Shown one piece after another: positions 32,469-42,030 of a stretch of DNA of 60,163 nt (position 1 is its first letter; every line of letters starts with the position of its first letter). The DNA comes from Alphaproteobacteria bacterium (GTDB lineage Bacteria > Pseudomonadota > Alphaproteobacteria > UBA2966), in NCBI GenBank assembly GCA_021296255.1, contig JAGWAU010000022.1, positions 1 through 60,163 on the forward strand. The letters are read 5' to 3'. Under the pieces are notes generated by a model that had not been told where the DNA came from, ran no database searches, and was given only the letters and a program-made list of their open reading frames with translations. The position numbers and the translations under genes were made by a program.

Positions 32469-34805
32469 TCAGCTTCGGGCCTTCGCTTCTCCGATGAGTT
32501 CGATAAGACGCGGCGGGCTGACGGGCGCTTCTCGGATGCGCACATCGAAAGGCGTTAGCGCGTTTTCGATCGCGGATATCACGGCCGCGGCGGCGGGGAT
32601 GACGCCGGCTTCCCCCACGCCCTTGACGCCCAGAGGATTGACCGTCGAGGGTGTCTCGTGATGGATGATCTCGACGTTCGGCACGACGGGAGCCGTGGGT
32701 AAGAGGTACTCTGCGAACGTCGTGGTCACGGGCTGTCCGGTATCGTCGTAGCCCATCCACTCGAAAAGCGCGTTCCCGATGCCGTGCGCGACACCGCCAA
32801 TGATCTGTCCCTCGACGATCATCGGGTTGATCAGGCGGCCGGAGTCGTTGACCACGAGGTAACGGGTGATCCGGACTCCGCCGGTGCCGATATCCACGTC
32901 GACCTCGACGACATGCACGCTGTTACCGTAAGTGAGGCCCGTGGGCAGGAAGTTGACGGTGGCTTCCAATCCCGGAGGCATGTCCTTCGGCCGCGCGTAG
33001 CCCGCGGCGCCGGACAGAGCCCTGGCGACGTCGGCCAACGACACCGAAAGACCCGGGACGCCTGCGACGGAAATCTCGCCGTTCGTCAACTCGAGATCCT
33101 GATCTGAAACCTCCAGCATATGAGCCGCCGTTTTCAGTGCCTTTTCGCGCACTTCGATGGACGCCAGATGTATGGACGAACCGGCCGTGACGGTCTGGCG
33201 GCTGCCGAACCCGCCGATGCCCATCGGAACGGTGCCGGTGTCCCCCGCGATTACTTTGATGTCCTCGGGCTCCACCCCGAGTTGATCGGCGCAGATCTGT
33301 GCGTACGAGGTCTTGATGCCTTGCCCCATCGGCATCGCACCGGTGTGGACCGCGATTCGGCCGGACGGGCCGATGCGAACGATTCCCGTCTCGAAGGGGC
33401 CGCGGCCGGTGATCTTCGTGCAGTTTGCGACGCCCACCCCGATGTAGCGGCCTTGGTCGCGGGCCGCTGCCTGCCTCTCCGCGAACCGGTCGTAGTCCGA
33501 GCCCTTCAGCGCCTTCTCCAGGCAGCTCGGGAAATCACCGCTTTCATAGTGCGTGGTAGAGCCGTCCCGTGCCTTCAAGGGCAATTCGTAGGGAATGTTG
33601 TCGGCGGGAATGAGGTTTCGGCGGCGGATTTCAACACGATCGACGTTGAGTTCATCGGCGATGGCATCCATCGCCCGTTCCATGGTGAATGTGCCTTCGG
33701 GGTAACCAGCCCCTCGAACGGGAATGGTGCCGACACGGTTGGTCGCTGCGATCGTCACGTCGAGCTGGTAGTTGGGCAGCACGTACGGTCCGGGAACGGC
33801 GAGGGACGCGTTATGGGGAACGTTGAAGCCGAGCAACGTGTAAGCGCCCTGGTCGTGAATCATGGAACCACGTAAGCCGAGCAGGCGGCCTTCCGCGTCC
33901 GTGGCCACTTCGACATCCCAATATTGGTCGCGTTCCTGGATGGCAGCGAGAAAATGCTCGCGACGGTCTTCGATCCATTTGACCGGGCGCTTATACAGAA
34001 GCGCGGCTCCAGCCACGATGACCTCTTCCGGATAGACGACATGCTTGGATCCGAATCCACCTCCAACGTCCGGCGTTATGGTGCGTACCAGAGTTTCATC
34101 GAGGTCGTAGATGTCCACGAGCGTGTTGCGCACGCGATGTGAGCCTTGTGTCGACGACCAGACGGTCAATCCCTCGGTGGAGGGGTCGAACTGGGCGACG
34201 ATCCCCCGTCCCTCGATGGGGTGTCCGCTGCCGCGATGCTGCTTGAGCGAAAGCGCGAGAACGTGGGCGGCAGCTGCGAAGGCAGGTCGGCAGTCGCCGT
34301 ATTCCGTGCGAAACCTCGCCACGACGTTGTCCGGAGCCTCTCGGTGGACTCGGGGGGCGTCGGGCGCCAATGCGTCTCTGCAATCCGAGACCGAAGGAAG
34401 AACTTCGTACGTCACGTCGATCAGAGCAACCGCATCCTCAGCGACATAGCGAGAGTCCGCGAGCACGATCGCCACGATTTCGCCGACGTAGCAGACTTCT
34501 TCCTCCGCCAATACGATGGCCTTCGTGGATTCGGCGAATTTCAGCTTCGGGTTATCCGGCGGGATCAGATTTTTGGTTAGAAGTGGCGCAAGGTCCGCAT
34601 AACTGAACACGGCATGGACGCCGCGCAGGTTTCGGGCTGCGGACGAATCGACGGAGCGTATCAGCGCGTGGGGATGCGGACTCCGCACGAAGGCGGCCTC
34701 CACCGTCCCGGGCAATTCGATATCGTCCACGAACCGGGCCGCGCCGGTGAGTAGGGCCGCGTCCTCGAGGCGACGTATGGGCGAGCCGGTGAAATCCCCC
34801 GTCAC
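32469..34805 (-). CDS. xanthine dehydrogenase-family molybdopterin subunit (CoxL-like, form II)
   Basis: A 778-residue large subunit. GSPIRRLEDAALLTGAARFVDD is the a/b hammerhead opening; Moco-binding segments are TPDVGGGFGSKH, IPVRGAGYPEGTFTME, and GIGGFGSRQT; the catalytic Glu is in GVKGVGEAGVIP. The active-site loop reads RGAGYP, not the AYxCSFR of true form I CO dehydrogenase, so CO oxidation is unlikely. It probably hydroxylates an organic substrate. GTG 34805 overlaps the CoxS stop by 4 bp. Last gene of the operon. Confidence 0.9.
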   Translation of the reverse strand: MTGDFTGSPIRRLEDAALLTGAARFVDDIELPGTVEAAFVRSPHPHALIRSVDSSAARNLRGVHAVFSYADLAPLLTKNLIPPDNPKLKFAESTKAIVLAEEEVCYVGEIVAIVLADSRYVAEDAVALIDVTYEVLPSVSDCRDALAPDAPRVHREAPDNVVARFRTEYGDCRPAFAAAAHVLALSLKQHRGSGHPIEGRGIVAQFDPSTEGLTVWSSTQGSHRVRNTLVDIYDLDETLVRTITPDVGGGFGSKHVVYPEEVIVAGAALLYKRPVKWIEDRREHFLAAIQERDQYWDVEVATDAEGRLLGLRGSMIHDQGAYTLLGFNVPHNASLAVPGPYVLPNYQLDVTIAATNRVGTIPVRGAGYPEGTFTMERAMDAIADELNVDRVEIRRRNLIPADNIPYELPLKARDGSTTHYESGDFPSCLEKALKGSDYDRFAERQAAARDQGRYIGVGVANCTKITGRGPFETGIVRIGPSGRIAVHTGAMPMGQGIKTSYAQICADQLGVEPEDIKVIAGDTGTVPMGIGGFGSRQTVTAGSSIHLASIEVREKALKTAAHMLEVSDQDLELTNGEISVAGVPGLSVSLADVARALSGAAGYARPKDMPPGLEATVNFLPTGLTYGNSVHVVEVDVDIGTGGVRITRYLVVNDSGRLINPMIVEGQIIGGVAHGIGNALFEWMGYDDTGQPVTTTFAEYLLPTAPVVPNVEIIHHETPSTVNPLGVKGVGEAGVIPAAAAVISAIENALTPFDVRIREAPVSPPRLIELIGEAKARS

Positions 34806-35320
34806 GGCGAGATGGCCCCATTTCGGGCGCGGAGTCGGCCCGCCGCGTCGAGCACCGCCCTCACGATCCCTTGATAGCCCGTGCAGCGGCAGATGTTGCC
34901 CGAAAGTGCCTCGCGAACTTCATCCTCGGCGGGGTCCGGATTCTCTCCCAGGAACTCGACCATCGAGGTGAGAATACCCGCGGTGCAAAAACCGCACTGC
35001 AGCGCATGGTGTTCATGAAAAGCTTGCTGCAGGGGATGCCATTCCCCATCGCCGGAGGCAATTCCCTCGACGGTCGTGATCTCGGCATCATTCGCCTGCA
35101 CGGCGAGCATCAGGCAACTACGCGCGCTGTGACCATTGACCAGCACCGTACAGGCACCGCAGACGCCGTGTTCGCATCCGAGATGAGTGCCGGTCTTTCC
35201 GAGCTTGTGCCGCAGGCAATCCGCGAGGGTCATTCGCGTTTCGACGTCGATCTCGCGGCGTTCGCCGTTCACCACCAGGACGACGGACCTCGTGTCCGGA
35301 AGTTCGTGGTTGTCAGTCAT
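34802..35320 (-). CDS. [2Fe-2S] small subunit of the molybdoenzyme (CoxS-like)
   Basis: A 172-residue iron-sulfur subunit. The plant-type cluster is GCEHGVCGACTVLVNG with the fourth Cys in SARSC; the second cluster is ALQCGFCTAGIL plus NICRCTGYQGI. Length and order match the family. ATG 35320 overlaps the CoxM stop (ATGA). It relays electrons from Moco to the FAD subunit. Confidence 0.95.
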   Translation of the reverse strand: MTDNHELPDTRSVVLVVNGERREIDVETRMTLADCLRHKLGKTGTHLGCEHGVCGACTVLVNGHSARSCLMLAVQANDAEITTVEGIASGDGEWHPLQQAFHEHHALQCGFCTAGILTSMVEFLGENPDPAEDEVREALSGNICRCTGYQGIVRAVLDAAGRLRARNGAISP

Positions 35321-36192
35321 ACCAACGAGCCTGCCCCGGGCCCTGCCAGAGCAGAACGGAGAGCGCGCGACGTCAACTCCACCGCCAGATGCCGTCGGTA
35401 CGAAGGCGACGCGTGGACGTCTTCCATCGCCTCGAGGTCCGCACATGTCAGGGCCGCCGAGCGGATGCCGTCGGGATCGGGCATGCGGCGGGTCAGCCGT
35501 TCTTCCGCGGCCGTACAGCGCACCGGTGCCGGGCCGACGCCTGCCAGCACGATGCCCGCACGGTTGACGGTTCCGTCGGTTCCGAAATCCAATAGGGCTG
35601 CTACGCCGACGATCGCGAAATCGCCAGGACGGCGGGCAAACTCGACGAACGCCGACTTGTGTCCGGCGGGCCAGGGGGTGAAGCTCACGGCGCTGACGAT
35701 TTCGTCGTGTCCGATGGCCGGTGTCATGTAGAACGCGGGGAAGCCCGTCATCGGGATGTCGCGCGCGCCGTCGGGACCGGCTACGTGAATGGTCGCATCG
35801 AGGGCGGCGAGGACGGCGGGCAGTTCGGCTGCGGGGTCGAGGTGGCAGAGGCTGCCGCCGATGGTGCCGCGGTTTCGGGTTTGTGGGTGTCCGACCTGCA
35901 TCAGAGCCTTCCGCATCAAGGGGCAATGTCGGTGCAGGAGGTCGGAGCGCTCGATGTCCCGTTGGCGCGTCATGGCGCCGATCACCAGCCGGCCGGCGGC
36001 TTCGCCGATATGCGACAAGTCCGGTATCCGGTTGAGATCGATGACGTGGTCGGGCAGCACGTAGCGCATGTTCAGCATGGGCATCAGGGATTGCCCGCCC
36101 GCCAGGAACTTTGCGTTGTCGAGCGAGGCGCCAAGGGCGACCGCTTCCTCGAGGGTACCGGGGTCGTGATAGCGAAAGGGCGGCGGTTTCAC
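35317..36192 (-). CDS. FAD subunit of the molybdoenzyme (CoxM-like)
   Basis: A 291-residue FAD-binding subunit. KFLAGGQSLMPMLNMR and RGTIGGSLCHLDPAAELP are the two FAD motifs of the PCMH domain, and the C-terminal CO_deh_flav_C domain contains AGVGPAPVRC. GTG 36192 overlaps the upstream gene by 4 bp; the longer open frame lies over that gene. Forms the alpha-beta-gamma complex with CoxS and CoxL. Confidence 0.93.
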   Translation of the reverse strand: MKPPPFRYHDPGTLEEAVALGASLDNAKFLAGGQSLMPMLNMRYVLPDHVIDLNRIPDLSHIGEAAGRLVIGAMTRQRDIERSDLLHRHCPLMRKALMQVGHPQTRNRGTIGGSLCHLDPAAELPAVLAALDATIHVAGPDGARDIPMTGFPAFYMTPAIGHDEIVSAVSFTPWPAGHKSAFVEFARRPGDFAIVGVAALLDFGTDGTVNRAGIVLAGVGPAPVRCTAAEERLTRRMPDPDGIRSAALTCADLEAMEDVHASPSYRRHLAVELTSRALRSALAGPGAGSLV

Positions 36193-37796
36193 GACTCGGG
36201 GCGGTCCCACGGGTCCATCCGCGCGGCGTGGCGCGCCGCCGTCCAGCCGCCAACGAAACATTCGGCCATGTTGCCGCCGCCGAGGTACAGGTGTCCGAAT
36301 ACGCCGCCGAGTTCCCCGGCCGCGTAGAGACGTGGAATGGGCTCGTCGAATGCGTTCAGGACTTGTTGATGCACGTTGTGCACCGGCCCGCCGTGCGTGT
36401 TGGAGCAGACCGGCCAGACTTCCGCGCAATAGAACGGGGGTGTCTCGATCTTCATCATCGAGGGCGGCGGCCGCCCGAAATCGTCGTCGTGCCCGACATC
36501 GCACATCGCGTTCCAGCGTTCGATCGTTTCGCTCAAGACCCGTTTCTCGAGGCCCATATGCGACGCCAGATCCGACAGGCTCTCCGCCTTGGTGACGATA
36601 CGGTCTTCCAGCGCGCGCAAGGAGTCTTCGCTGTACTCGAACGAGAAACGCCGATCGTTGAACGTCGGCGAGCACAGAGGCCACGTCCGGCGGGCAGGAT
36701 CGTCCAGGACAACATAGGAGGGTATGCGCGGATAGCTCTGCGTATGTGTGTCATACAGGGACATGGGCCGCGCCGAGGTGTCCTGCATGTAGGGCGGATA
36801 CTCGTTCATGTATCGGCGCCCCTGCCGGTCGACGACGATCCACGGCATTTTCACATCGTTGCGGGGTGGCTTTCCCGGAACCCAATCAGGCAGACGCTTG
36901 GGCCTGAGGCCATAGGGATAGTCCGGATCCGGATGCCGGAATCCATAAACTCCGTGGTAGTTCCACATGTGCCATAACGCCGCGCCGGCGTCTTGGGCCA
37001 TGCGGATGCCATCGCCCGTGCTGCCGCGGAAGGCCGCCAACAACACCGGTTGTTCCGGCCAGTGCTGCAACTGCAGGTCGGGGTCGGCTTCGAATCCACC
37101 ACAGGCGAGGACGACCCCCTTCCGGGCCTTGATGTCCTTGGCGCCATCTCTCGTATCCACGGTCAGACCGCGGACTTCGCCCGTCGGACCCGTGATCAGG
37201 CGCTTGGCCGCCGACTCCAGCCAAACCGTCACATCCCGCTGCGCAATATTGTCCTCCAAGACCTTGAACAGACGGGCGCCGGCGGCACGGTGAATCGGAA
37301 CGTAGCTGTTGACGTGCGGGTATCGAGCCGCGGCGTCATAGTCGGGGACGCTGGCGATGCTGGCGTAGCCGAAGGTCTCGGCGCCCGGAAACGGATAGTT
37401 GCCTGGATTGGCGCGATACCCAACCTCGGCGCCACTGGCCTCGGCAAGCCATTCGAAATAGCCGACGACTTCCGTCATGCCGACGGCCAGGGCCTTCAGG
37501 ACATCGTCGGGCGTCGTGCCGGCGCAGGTTTCCTTGAGATACGCGAACGCTTCATCGGCATTCTCCGCGGCACGCACGTTACCGCCCGAGCAAATCGAAA
37601 TGCCCCCAGGGTCCGACATCTTTTCCAGAAGAAGAACCGAGCAGCCAGCTTCACTCGCCTCAATGGCCGCAACACCGCCAGCGTACCCGTAGCCAACAAC
37701 AACTATGTCAAAACACCCGTCCCAGGACTGAGTGCCTACCTGGTCTCCTGCCACGTTTTCTCTCGGCTTCCTTGGCGAGGGATCGATCTCGCCCAA
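36189..37796 (-). CDS. FAD-dependent oxidoreductase, fumarate reductase/ketosteroid dehydrogenase type
   Basis: A 535-residue flavoprotein. The FAD motif is DIVVVGYGYAGGVAAIEA (about 29-46), KMSDPGGISICSGGN binds the flavin, KGVVLACGGFEAD is the second strand, and the C-terminal LYAAGELGGVFGHLYLGGGN matches the FAD_binding_2 family. Some members are 3-ketosteroid dehydrogenases or fumarate reductases; the substrate here is unknown. It heads an overlapping operon with CoxM/S/L-like genes, which suggests consecutive oxidation steps on one compound. Confidence 0.85.
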   Translation of the reverse strand: MGEIDPSPRKPRENVAGDQVGTQSWDGCFDIVVVGYGYAGGVAAIEASEAGCSVLLLEKMSDPGGISICSGGNVRAAENADEAFAYLKETCAGTTPDDVLKALAVGMTEVVGYFEWLAEASGAEVGYRANPGNYPFPGAETFGYASIASVPDYDAAARYPHVNSYVPIHRAAGARLFKVLEDNIAQRDVTVWLESAAKRLITGPTGEVRGLTVDTRDGAKDIKARKGVVLACGGFEADPDLQLQHWPEQPVLLAAFRGSTGDGIRMAQDAGAALWHMWNYHGVYGFRHPDPDYPYGLRPKRLPDWVPGKPPRNDVKMPWIVVDRQGRRYMNEYPPYMQDTSARPMSLYDTHTQSYPRIPSYVVLDDPARRTWPLCSPTFNDRRFSFEYSEDSLRALEDRIVTKAESLSDLASHMGLEKRVLSETIERWNAMCDVGHDDDFGRPPPSMMKIETPPFYCAEVWPVCSNTHGGPVHNVHQQVLNAFDEPIPRLYAAGELGGVFGHLYLGGGNMAECFVGGWTAARHAARMDPWDRPES

Positions 37797-38134
37797 ATCT
37801 GTCGCGCTTCCTTCTCGCCAATAAAGGGGCTGCCCGGGGCATTGTCAAGCTATCGGGGACAGCCAGCTTGGGTGTGCTCATCAGGTCCAGTAGCACATCC
37901 CTCAACCTTGCCGGCTTAACAATCCCAGCGACGGTCCTTGAGTGGTGCAACTACACTACCGGACGGGTTGCTTTTGGCCTCGTTCACGAAATCCGGGAGT
38001 AATTCTGTTCTCATGACCTCGGCTGTTGGGCGAATCGTAGGAATCGGTGGACGTGACCAGCGCTTTATTTTCTCAGCACCAATAGTAAGATTGTCCGCCA
38101 CATCGTCCAGCGCTGCAGCTGGACTCGCAGGGCC
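37797..38134. other. divergent intergenic region, 338 bp
   Basis: It lies between the start of the FAD oxidoreductase operon and the TauD gene, which point away from each other, so it should hold two promoters. I see no clear -35/-10 pair, dyad or coding frame. Open frames here lack family features and ribosome sites. Confidence 0.5.
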
Positions 38135-38992
38135 ATGCCGAAATATCAAAAATTGGAAGTGATACCCTGTTCAGGTGCGTTGGGCGCAGAAATATCCGGC
38201 GTCGACTTGTCGTGTGGACTTTCCGATGACACCTTCGAAGAGATCCATCGTGCGTTTCTTGAATATCAAGTGATCTTCTTTCGCGGTCAGAACCTGACGC
38301 CGGGACAGCACAAGGCTTTCAGCGCACGCTTCGGCCCACTGATCCCGCATCCATATCTGGAAGGCGTCAAGGGGCATCCTGAAATCATGCTCGTCAAGAA
38401 GGAGAAGCACGAGCTCCACAACTTCGCCAACGCCTGGCACACGGACTCGAGCTACCACGCCACTCCGTCCCTCGGCTCGGTGCTCTATGCGATGGACGTG
38501 CCGGAAACGGGTGGCGATACCCTGTTCACCAACATGTACCTCGCCTACGAGACATTGTCGGAGGGGATGCGGAGGCTTCTCGAATCGTTGAGCGCACGGC
38601 ACAGCTTCTATGGAAGCCAAGGACTTAGAGGGTACGGCCGCGAGCAGGATCTCAAGTACGCGCCGAGCAATCTGGAAGACGATCCTTCGATTCATGAAGC
38701 CGTGACCCACCCGGTGGTGCGCACGCACCCGGAAACCGGCCGAAAGGCGCTTTACGTCAACGGCATGTTCACGATCGGTTTCGAGGGCCTGACCGAGAAA
38801 GAAAGCGCGCCGCTTCTCGAGTTCCTCTACCGTCACGCGACCACGCCCGAGTTCACCTGCCGCTTTCGGTGGCAGCAGGGATCCCTCGCCTTTTGGGACA
38901 ACCGTTGCACCATGCACTATCCTGTAAATGACTATCCCGGGCAGTTCCGACTGATGCACCGCACCACTATCCGCGGCGACCGACCCCGTTGA
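38135..38992 (+). CDS. TauD/TfdA family 2-oxoglutarate dioxygenase
   Basis: An intact 285-residue dioxygenase. The opening GALGAEISGVDLS and VIFFRGQ are typical. Iron ligands are His and Asp in NAWHTDSSYH and the distal His in DNRCTMHYPVNDY; the 2-oxoglutarate Arg is in RLMHRTTI. HPVVRTHPETGRKALYVN is the family signature. It resembles the truncated copy at 3615. A terminator follows, then an ABC importer of the taurine/nitrate type, so it may act on an imported sulfonate- or aromatic-like compound. Confidence 0.9.
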   Translation: MPKYQKLEVIPCSGALGAEISGVDLSCGLSDDTFEEIHRAFLEYQVIFFRGQNLTPGQHKAFSARFGPLIPHPYLEGVKGHPEIMLVKKEKHELHNFANAWHTDSSYHATPSLGSVLYAMDVPETGGDTLFTNMYLAYETLSEGMRRLLESLSARHSFYGSQGLRGYGREQDLKYAPSNLEDDPSIHEAVTHPVVRTHPETGRKALYVNGMFTIGFEGLTEKESAPLLEFLYRHATTPEFTCRFRWQQGSLAFWDNRCTMHYPVNDYPGQFRLMHRTTIRGDRPR

Positions 38993-39136
38993 GGGGCTGT
39001 CACGGTCTCCCGAGCGCCGACGCATGCTCGCGGCCCGCTGCATGGATCGCAGTTTGCAATCGGGTCAACCCGAAGGATAAGCTGACGACGAGTCGTGAGC
39101 GCACCATTCCACATACCAGAACACGAAGGCGCCCAG

Positions 39137-39171
39137 CCGATCGCCGCGATTTGGTGCATCGGTTTTTTTTT
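39137..39171 (+). terminator. Rho-independent terminator after tauD-like gene
   Basis: A stem CCGATCGCC pairs with GGTGCATCGG (one bulge, one G-T), loop of 7, followed directly by nine T at 39163-39171. It separates the dioxygenase gene from the transporter that starts at 39240. Confidence 0.7.
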
Positions 39172-39239
39172 GACCGGTACGCGTAAGGACACGAACTCGT
39201 CCGAGACTAAGCAACACTAATCGACGGGAGGGAGAAGCG

Positions 39240-40235
39240 ATGGGAATCTCAAGCCAAAAAAGAAGCACAGCTGAATGGCTGCGAGCGGTGCTGGTGGGCG
39301 TCATGGCCTTTGCGGTGGGAAGCTGGGCCACGGGCGCGACCGCCCAGGAGAAACTTACGATCTTGTCCGGCTACGACATCCAGTTCATGCATGGCTATAT
39401 CGCCGACAAGGAGGGCATGTTCAAGGAGGAAGGCCTGGACGTCACCGTGAAATACTCGGTATCGGGCAAGGTCGCGGTGGATGGAGTCGTCGCCGGCGCC
39501 GGGGTGTTGGGAATCAGCGGGTCGCTGGTATCAGTGACCGCGGCGACGCAGGCACCGATCTACGTGGTCGCCCCTCTCGCACGAAGCGAGCATCTGATGG
39601 AGATGGTGACCCTTCCGGGAATCGATGAAGCGGCAGACCTCAAAGGAAAGCGTATCGCATTTCAGTTCGGCACCGAGGGGCACAAATTCGTGCTTCTCTA
39701 TCTGCAGAAGAACGGACTGTCGGTCGACGATGTGACTCTCATGAACATTCCGGCCCAGGCCCTGCCGCCGGCTTTGTCCCGCGGCGATGTGGATGTGGTC
39801 GCCGTCTGGCCGCCACACTCCACCAAGGCTTTGGAAGCGACAACCGGCGCCAAGGTCCTGACGACATCCCATGGCGTATCGGCGGTGTACGGCGTGGTGA
39901 TCATGCGCAAGGATTTCGTCGAGTCCAATCCCGAAGGCGGCCGCAAGCTGTTGCGCGGCCTATTGCGGGCAGACAAGTTCATCAAGGAGAATCCAGAACG
40001 CACCCTCGAGTATTTCGCCGAGCAGGGCAAGATCGACATGGCGACGGCCAGGAAGATCAACGCCGGAGCGAAACCGGAATACGGAATGGCGCTGGACAAG
40101 GCGTTCTTTGACGAAAATCAGGCGAGCGCCGACTTTCTGGCCGATCACGGGTTTACCCCGAGTCGAGCGGATGCCAACGACTTCATGCACGAACAGCTCA
40201 TGCGAGACGTCGCGCCGGAACTCGTGACGTTCTAA
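39240..40235 (+). CDS. ABC transporter substrate-binding protein (NitT/TauT family)
   Basis: A 331-residue periplasmic binding protein. A signal peptide ends near GATAQ (about 35). YDIQFMHGYIADKEGMFKEEGLDV is the NMT1/SsuA-like opening, AGVLGISGSLVSV follows, and the C-terminal helices AGAKPEYGMALDKAFFDEN fit the family. Ligands in this family include nitrate, sulfonates, pyrimidine precursors and aromatic acids; the sequence does not decide. A GGAGGGAGAAG ribosome site precedes the ATG. Confidence 0.88.
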   Translation: MGISSQKRSTAEWLRAVLVGVMAFAVGSWATGATAQEKLTILSGYDIQFMHGYIADKEGMFKEEGLDVTVKYSVSGKVAVDGVVAGAGVLGISGSLVSVTAATQAPIYVVAPLARSEHLMEMVTLPGIDEAADLKGKRIAFQFGTEGHKFVLLYLQKNGLSVDDVTLMNIPAQALPPALSRGDVDVVAVWPPHSTKALEATTGAKVLTTSHGVSAVYGVVIMRKDFVESNPEGGRKLLRGLLRADKFIKENPERTLEYFAEQGKIDMATARKINAGAKPEYGMALDKAFFDENQASADFLADHGFTPSRADANDFMHEQLMRDVAPELVTF

Positions 40236-40310
40236 GTACACGGATCGTGTGGGAGCTCGAGCGGCGGCGCAACAACAGGGCGGCGTCCCTCGCGCGTTAC
40301 GAGGTGTCTG

Positions 40311-40350
40311 GAACGAGGAGCGGTGCGCCGCTCCTCGTTCTCTCGATTTT
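40311..40350 (+). terminator. strong stem-loop between binding protein and ATPase genes
   Basis: A perfect 13-bp stem (GAACGAGGAGCGG and its complement) with loop TGCG occupies 40311-40340; only a short T4 run follows at 40347. This may be a partial terminator or an mRNA-protecting hairpin that keeps binding-protein expression above the membrane components. Confidence 0.55.
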
Positions 40351-40459
40351 CCGCCGACAATATCTTCGGCAATGCGAACCCACGCGGCGACACCGGGAAC
40401 GAACCGCGTATCGCAAAGGATCCGAATCGAGAACTCGATTTCGATAGGTCGTTTGAACA

Positions 40460-41185
40460 GTGTCTGACCTGATTCGCCTGAAAAGCGTAAGCCACTACTA
40501 CGGCAATCAATGCACGCTTCGGGAAATTGATTTCAGCGTCGCCGACGGGGAGTTCGTCTGTATCCTCGGACCGAGCGGCTGTGGGAAATCCACCCTGTTG
40601 AATATCTTGGCAGGTTTCCTCACCCCGAGCAGCGGACAAATCATCCTTTCGGCCAGAAATGACGACGTCGTGGGCCACGACATCAAGGTGGTCATGCAGA
40701 ATGCTCACCTGTTTCCCTGGCTGACCGTGCACCGGAACGTGGAATTCGGCCTGCGCATGCGCGGCGATGCGAAGGAAACGCGGGATGCCCGCGTCATGGA
40801 ACTTTTGCACCTGGTAGGTCTTTCCGGAGTCGAGAGCAAGTATCCGGCGCAACTCTCAGGCGGCATGCAGCAGCGGGTGGCTATCGCCCGCGCCTTGGCA
40901 CCCGATCCGAGCATTCTGCTCATGGACGAGCCCTTCGGCGCCCTGGACGCGCAACTGCGGCGACGCATGCAGGCCGAGCTAGTCCAGATCCGGGCCGTCA
41001 CCGGCAAAACCATCATCTTCGTGACCCACGATATCGTCGAGAGCGTGCTGCTCGCCGACCGAATCGTCGTGCTCACCACTGCTCCCGGCCAGATCAAGAA
41101 AATCGTGTCCGTCGATCTCGAGCACCCGCGCGAGCGCAATCGCGGGGTCTACGACTGGGTATTCGAATTGGAGCAATTGCTATGA
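40460..41185 (+). CDS. ABC transporter ATP-binding protein (NitT/TauT family)
   Basis: A 241-residue ATPase. Walker A is GPSGCGKST (about 36-44), Q-loop in VMQNAHLFPW, signature LSGGMQQR, Walker B ILLMDEPFGALD and H-loop FVTHDIVE. The start is GTG 40460 without a strong ribosome site. It overlaps the permease start by 4 bp. Confidence 0.93.
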   Translation: MSDLIRLKSVSHYYGNQCTLREIDFSVADGEFVCILGPSGCGKSTLLNILAGFLTPSSGQIILSARNDDVVGHDIKVVMQNAHLFPWLTVHRNVEFGLRMRGDAKETRDARVMELLHLVGLSGVESKYPAQLSGGMQQRVAIARALAPDPSILLMDEPFGALDAQLRRRMQAELVQIRAVTGKTIIFVTHDIVESVLLADRIVVLTTAPGQIKKIVSVDLEHPRERNRGVYDWVFELEQLL

Positions 41186-42030
41186 GTCCTGCAACACCTG
41201 CCGACACGGGCGGTGAGTCAGAATACGTTTTGCTGGCCTCCGGGGAGGACGAATCGGCTCCGGGAAAGAAGACGGAAAGCCGTCTCGCTCATTACCTGTA
41301 CGGCACGTCCACCATTCTCCTGTTCATTGCCGCTTGGTATGCGGCAGCCGAGCTGGACATGATCAACCGTACCCTGCTGCCATCGCCGGGAGAGGTGTTG
41401 AGCGCGTTCACCGCCATGGCGATGTCCGGTGAACTCGCCGAACATGTAGCCATCAGCATGTATCGAATCGGCTCGGGCTTCGCGTTGGGTCTCGTGACCG
41501 CGATTCCGCTGGGGCTGATGATCGCGAGGATCCGATTGGTAAGAGCGTTCCTGGAACCGATACTGGAGCTGATTCGCCCGATTCCGGCGCTTGCGTTCCT
41601 GCCCTTGGCGATTCTGTGGTTCGGGGTGGGCGAGGCAAACAAGCTCTTCATCATGTGGTTCGGCACGTTCTTCGTCATCATCGTGAGCGTCATCGAGGGC
41701 GTATACAACTTCGACGCGGTCTACTTGAGAGTCGCGAAGAATCTCAATGCCAACCAGATGCAGATGTTTGTGTACGTGCTTCTTCCCGGTGTTGTGCCGT
41801 TTGTTCTGGAGGGAATGCGCCAGGCGGTCGCGGTGTCGGCGGAAATGATCGCGGCCCAGGCGGGAATCGGGTTCTTGATTCTGAACTCGGCGCTTTTCTA
41901 CCAAACCAGTCGCGTGATCGTGGGCATCATCGTGCTCGGCTTTCTCGGGATGACTCTCGACAGGTTGTTGATTTTTATCACCAGGAACGTGTTTCTTCGG
42001 TACAAGCGGACCGACGAGATCGCGATTTGA
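41182..42030 (+). CDS. ABC transporter permease (NitT/TauT family)
   Basis: A 282-residue inner-membrane permease with about six helices. The BPD permease EAA-like loop is NLNANQMQMFVYVLLPGVVP, and LLPSPGEVLSAF is typical of the SsuC/TauC group. A soluble N-terminal extension of ~40 residues is acidic and variable. ATG 41182 overlaps the ATPase stop. Completes a three-part importer. Confidence 0.92.
   Translation: MSPATPADTGGESEYVLLASGEDESAPGKKTESRLAHYLYGTSTILLFIAAWYAAAELDMINRTLLPSPGEVLSAFTAMAMSGELAEHVAISMYRIGSGFALGLVTAIPLGLMIARIRLVRAFLEPILELIRPIPALAFLPLAILWFGVGEANKLFIMWFGTFFVIIVSVIEGVYNFDAVYLRVAKNLNANQMQMFVYVLLPGVVPFVLEGMRQAVAVSAEMIAAQAGIGFLILNSALFYQTSRVIVGIIVLGFLGMTLDRLLIFITRNVFLRYKRTDEIAI

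Noticed and set aside
32469..36192. True aerobic carbon monoxide dehydrogenase
   Set aside because: The CoxL active-site loop reads RGAGYP and lacks the Cys of the AYxCSFR motif.
37916..38149. 77-codon minus-strand frame in the divergent region
   Set aside because: It overlaps the TauD start and promoter area, and has no ribosome site or known motif.
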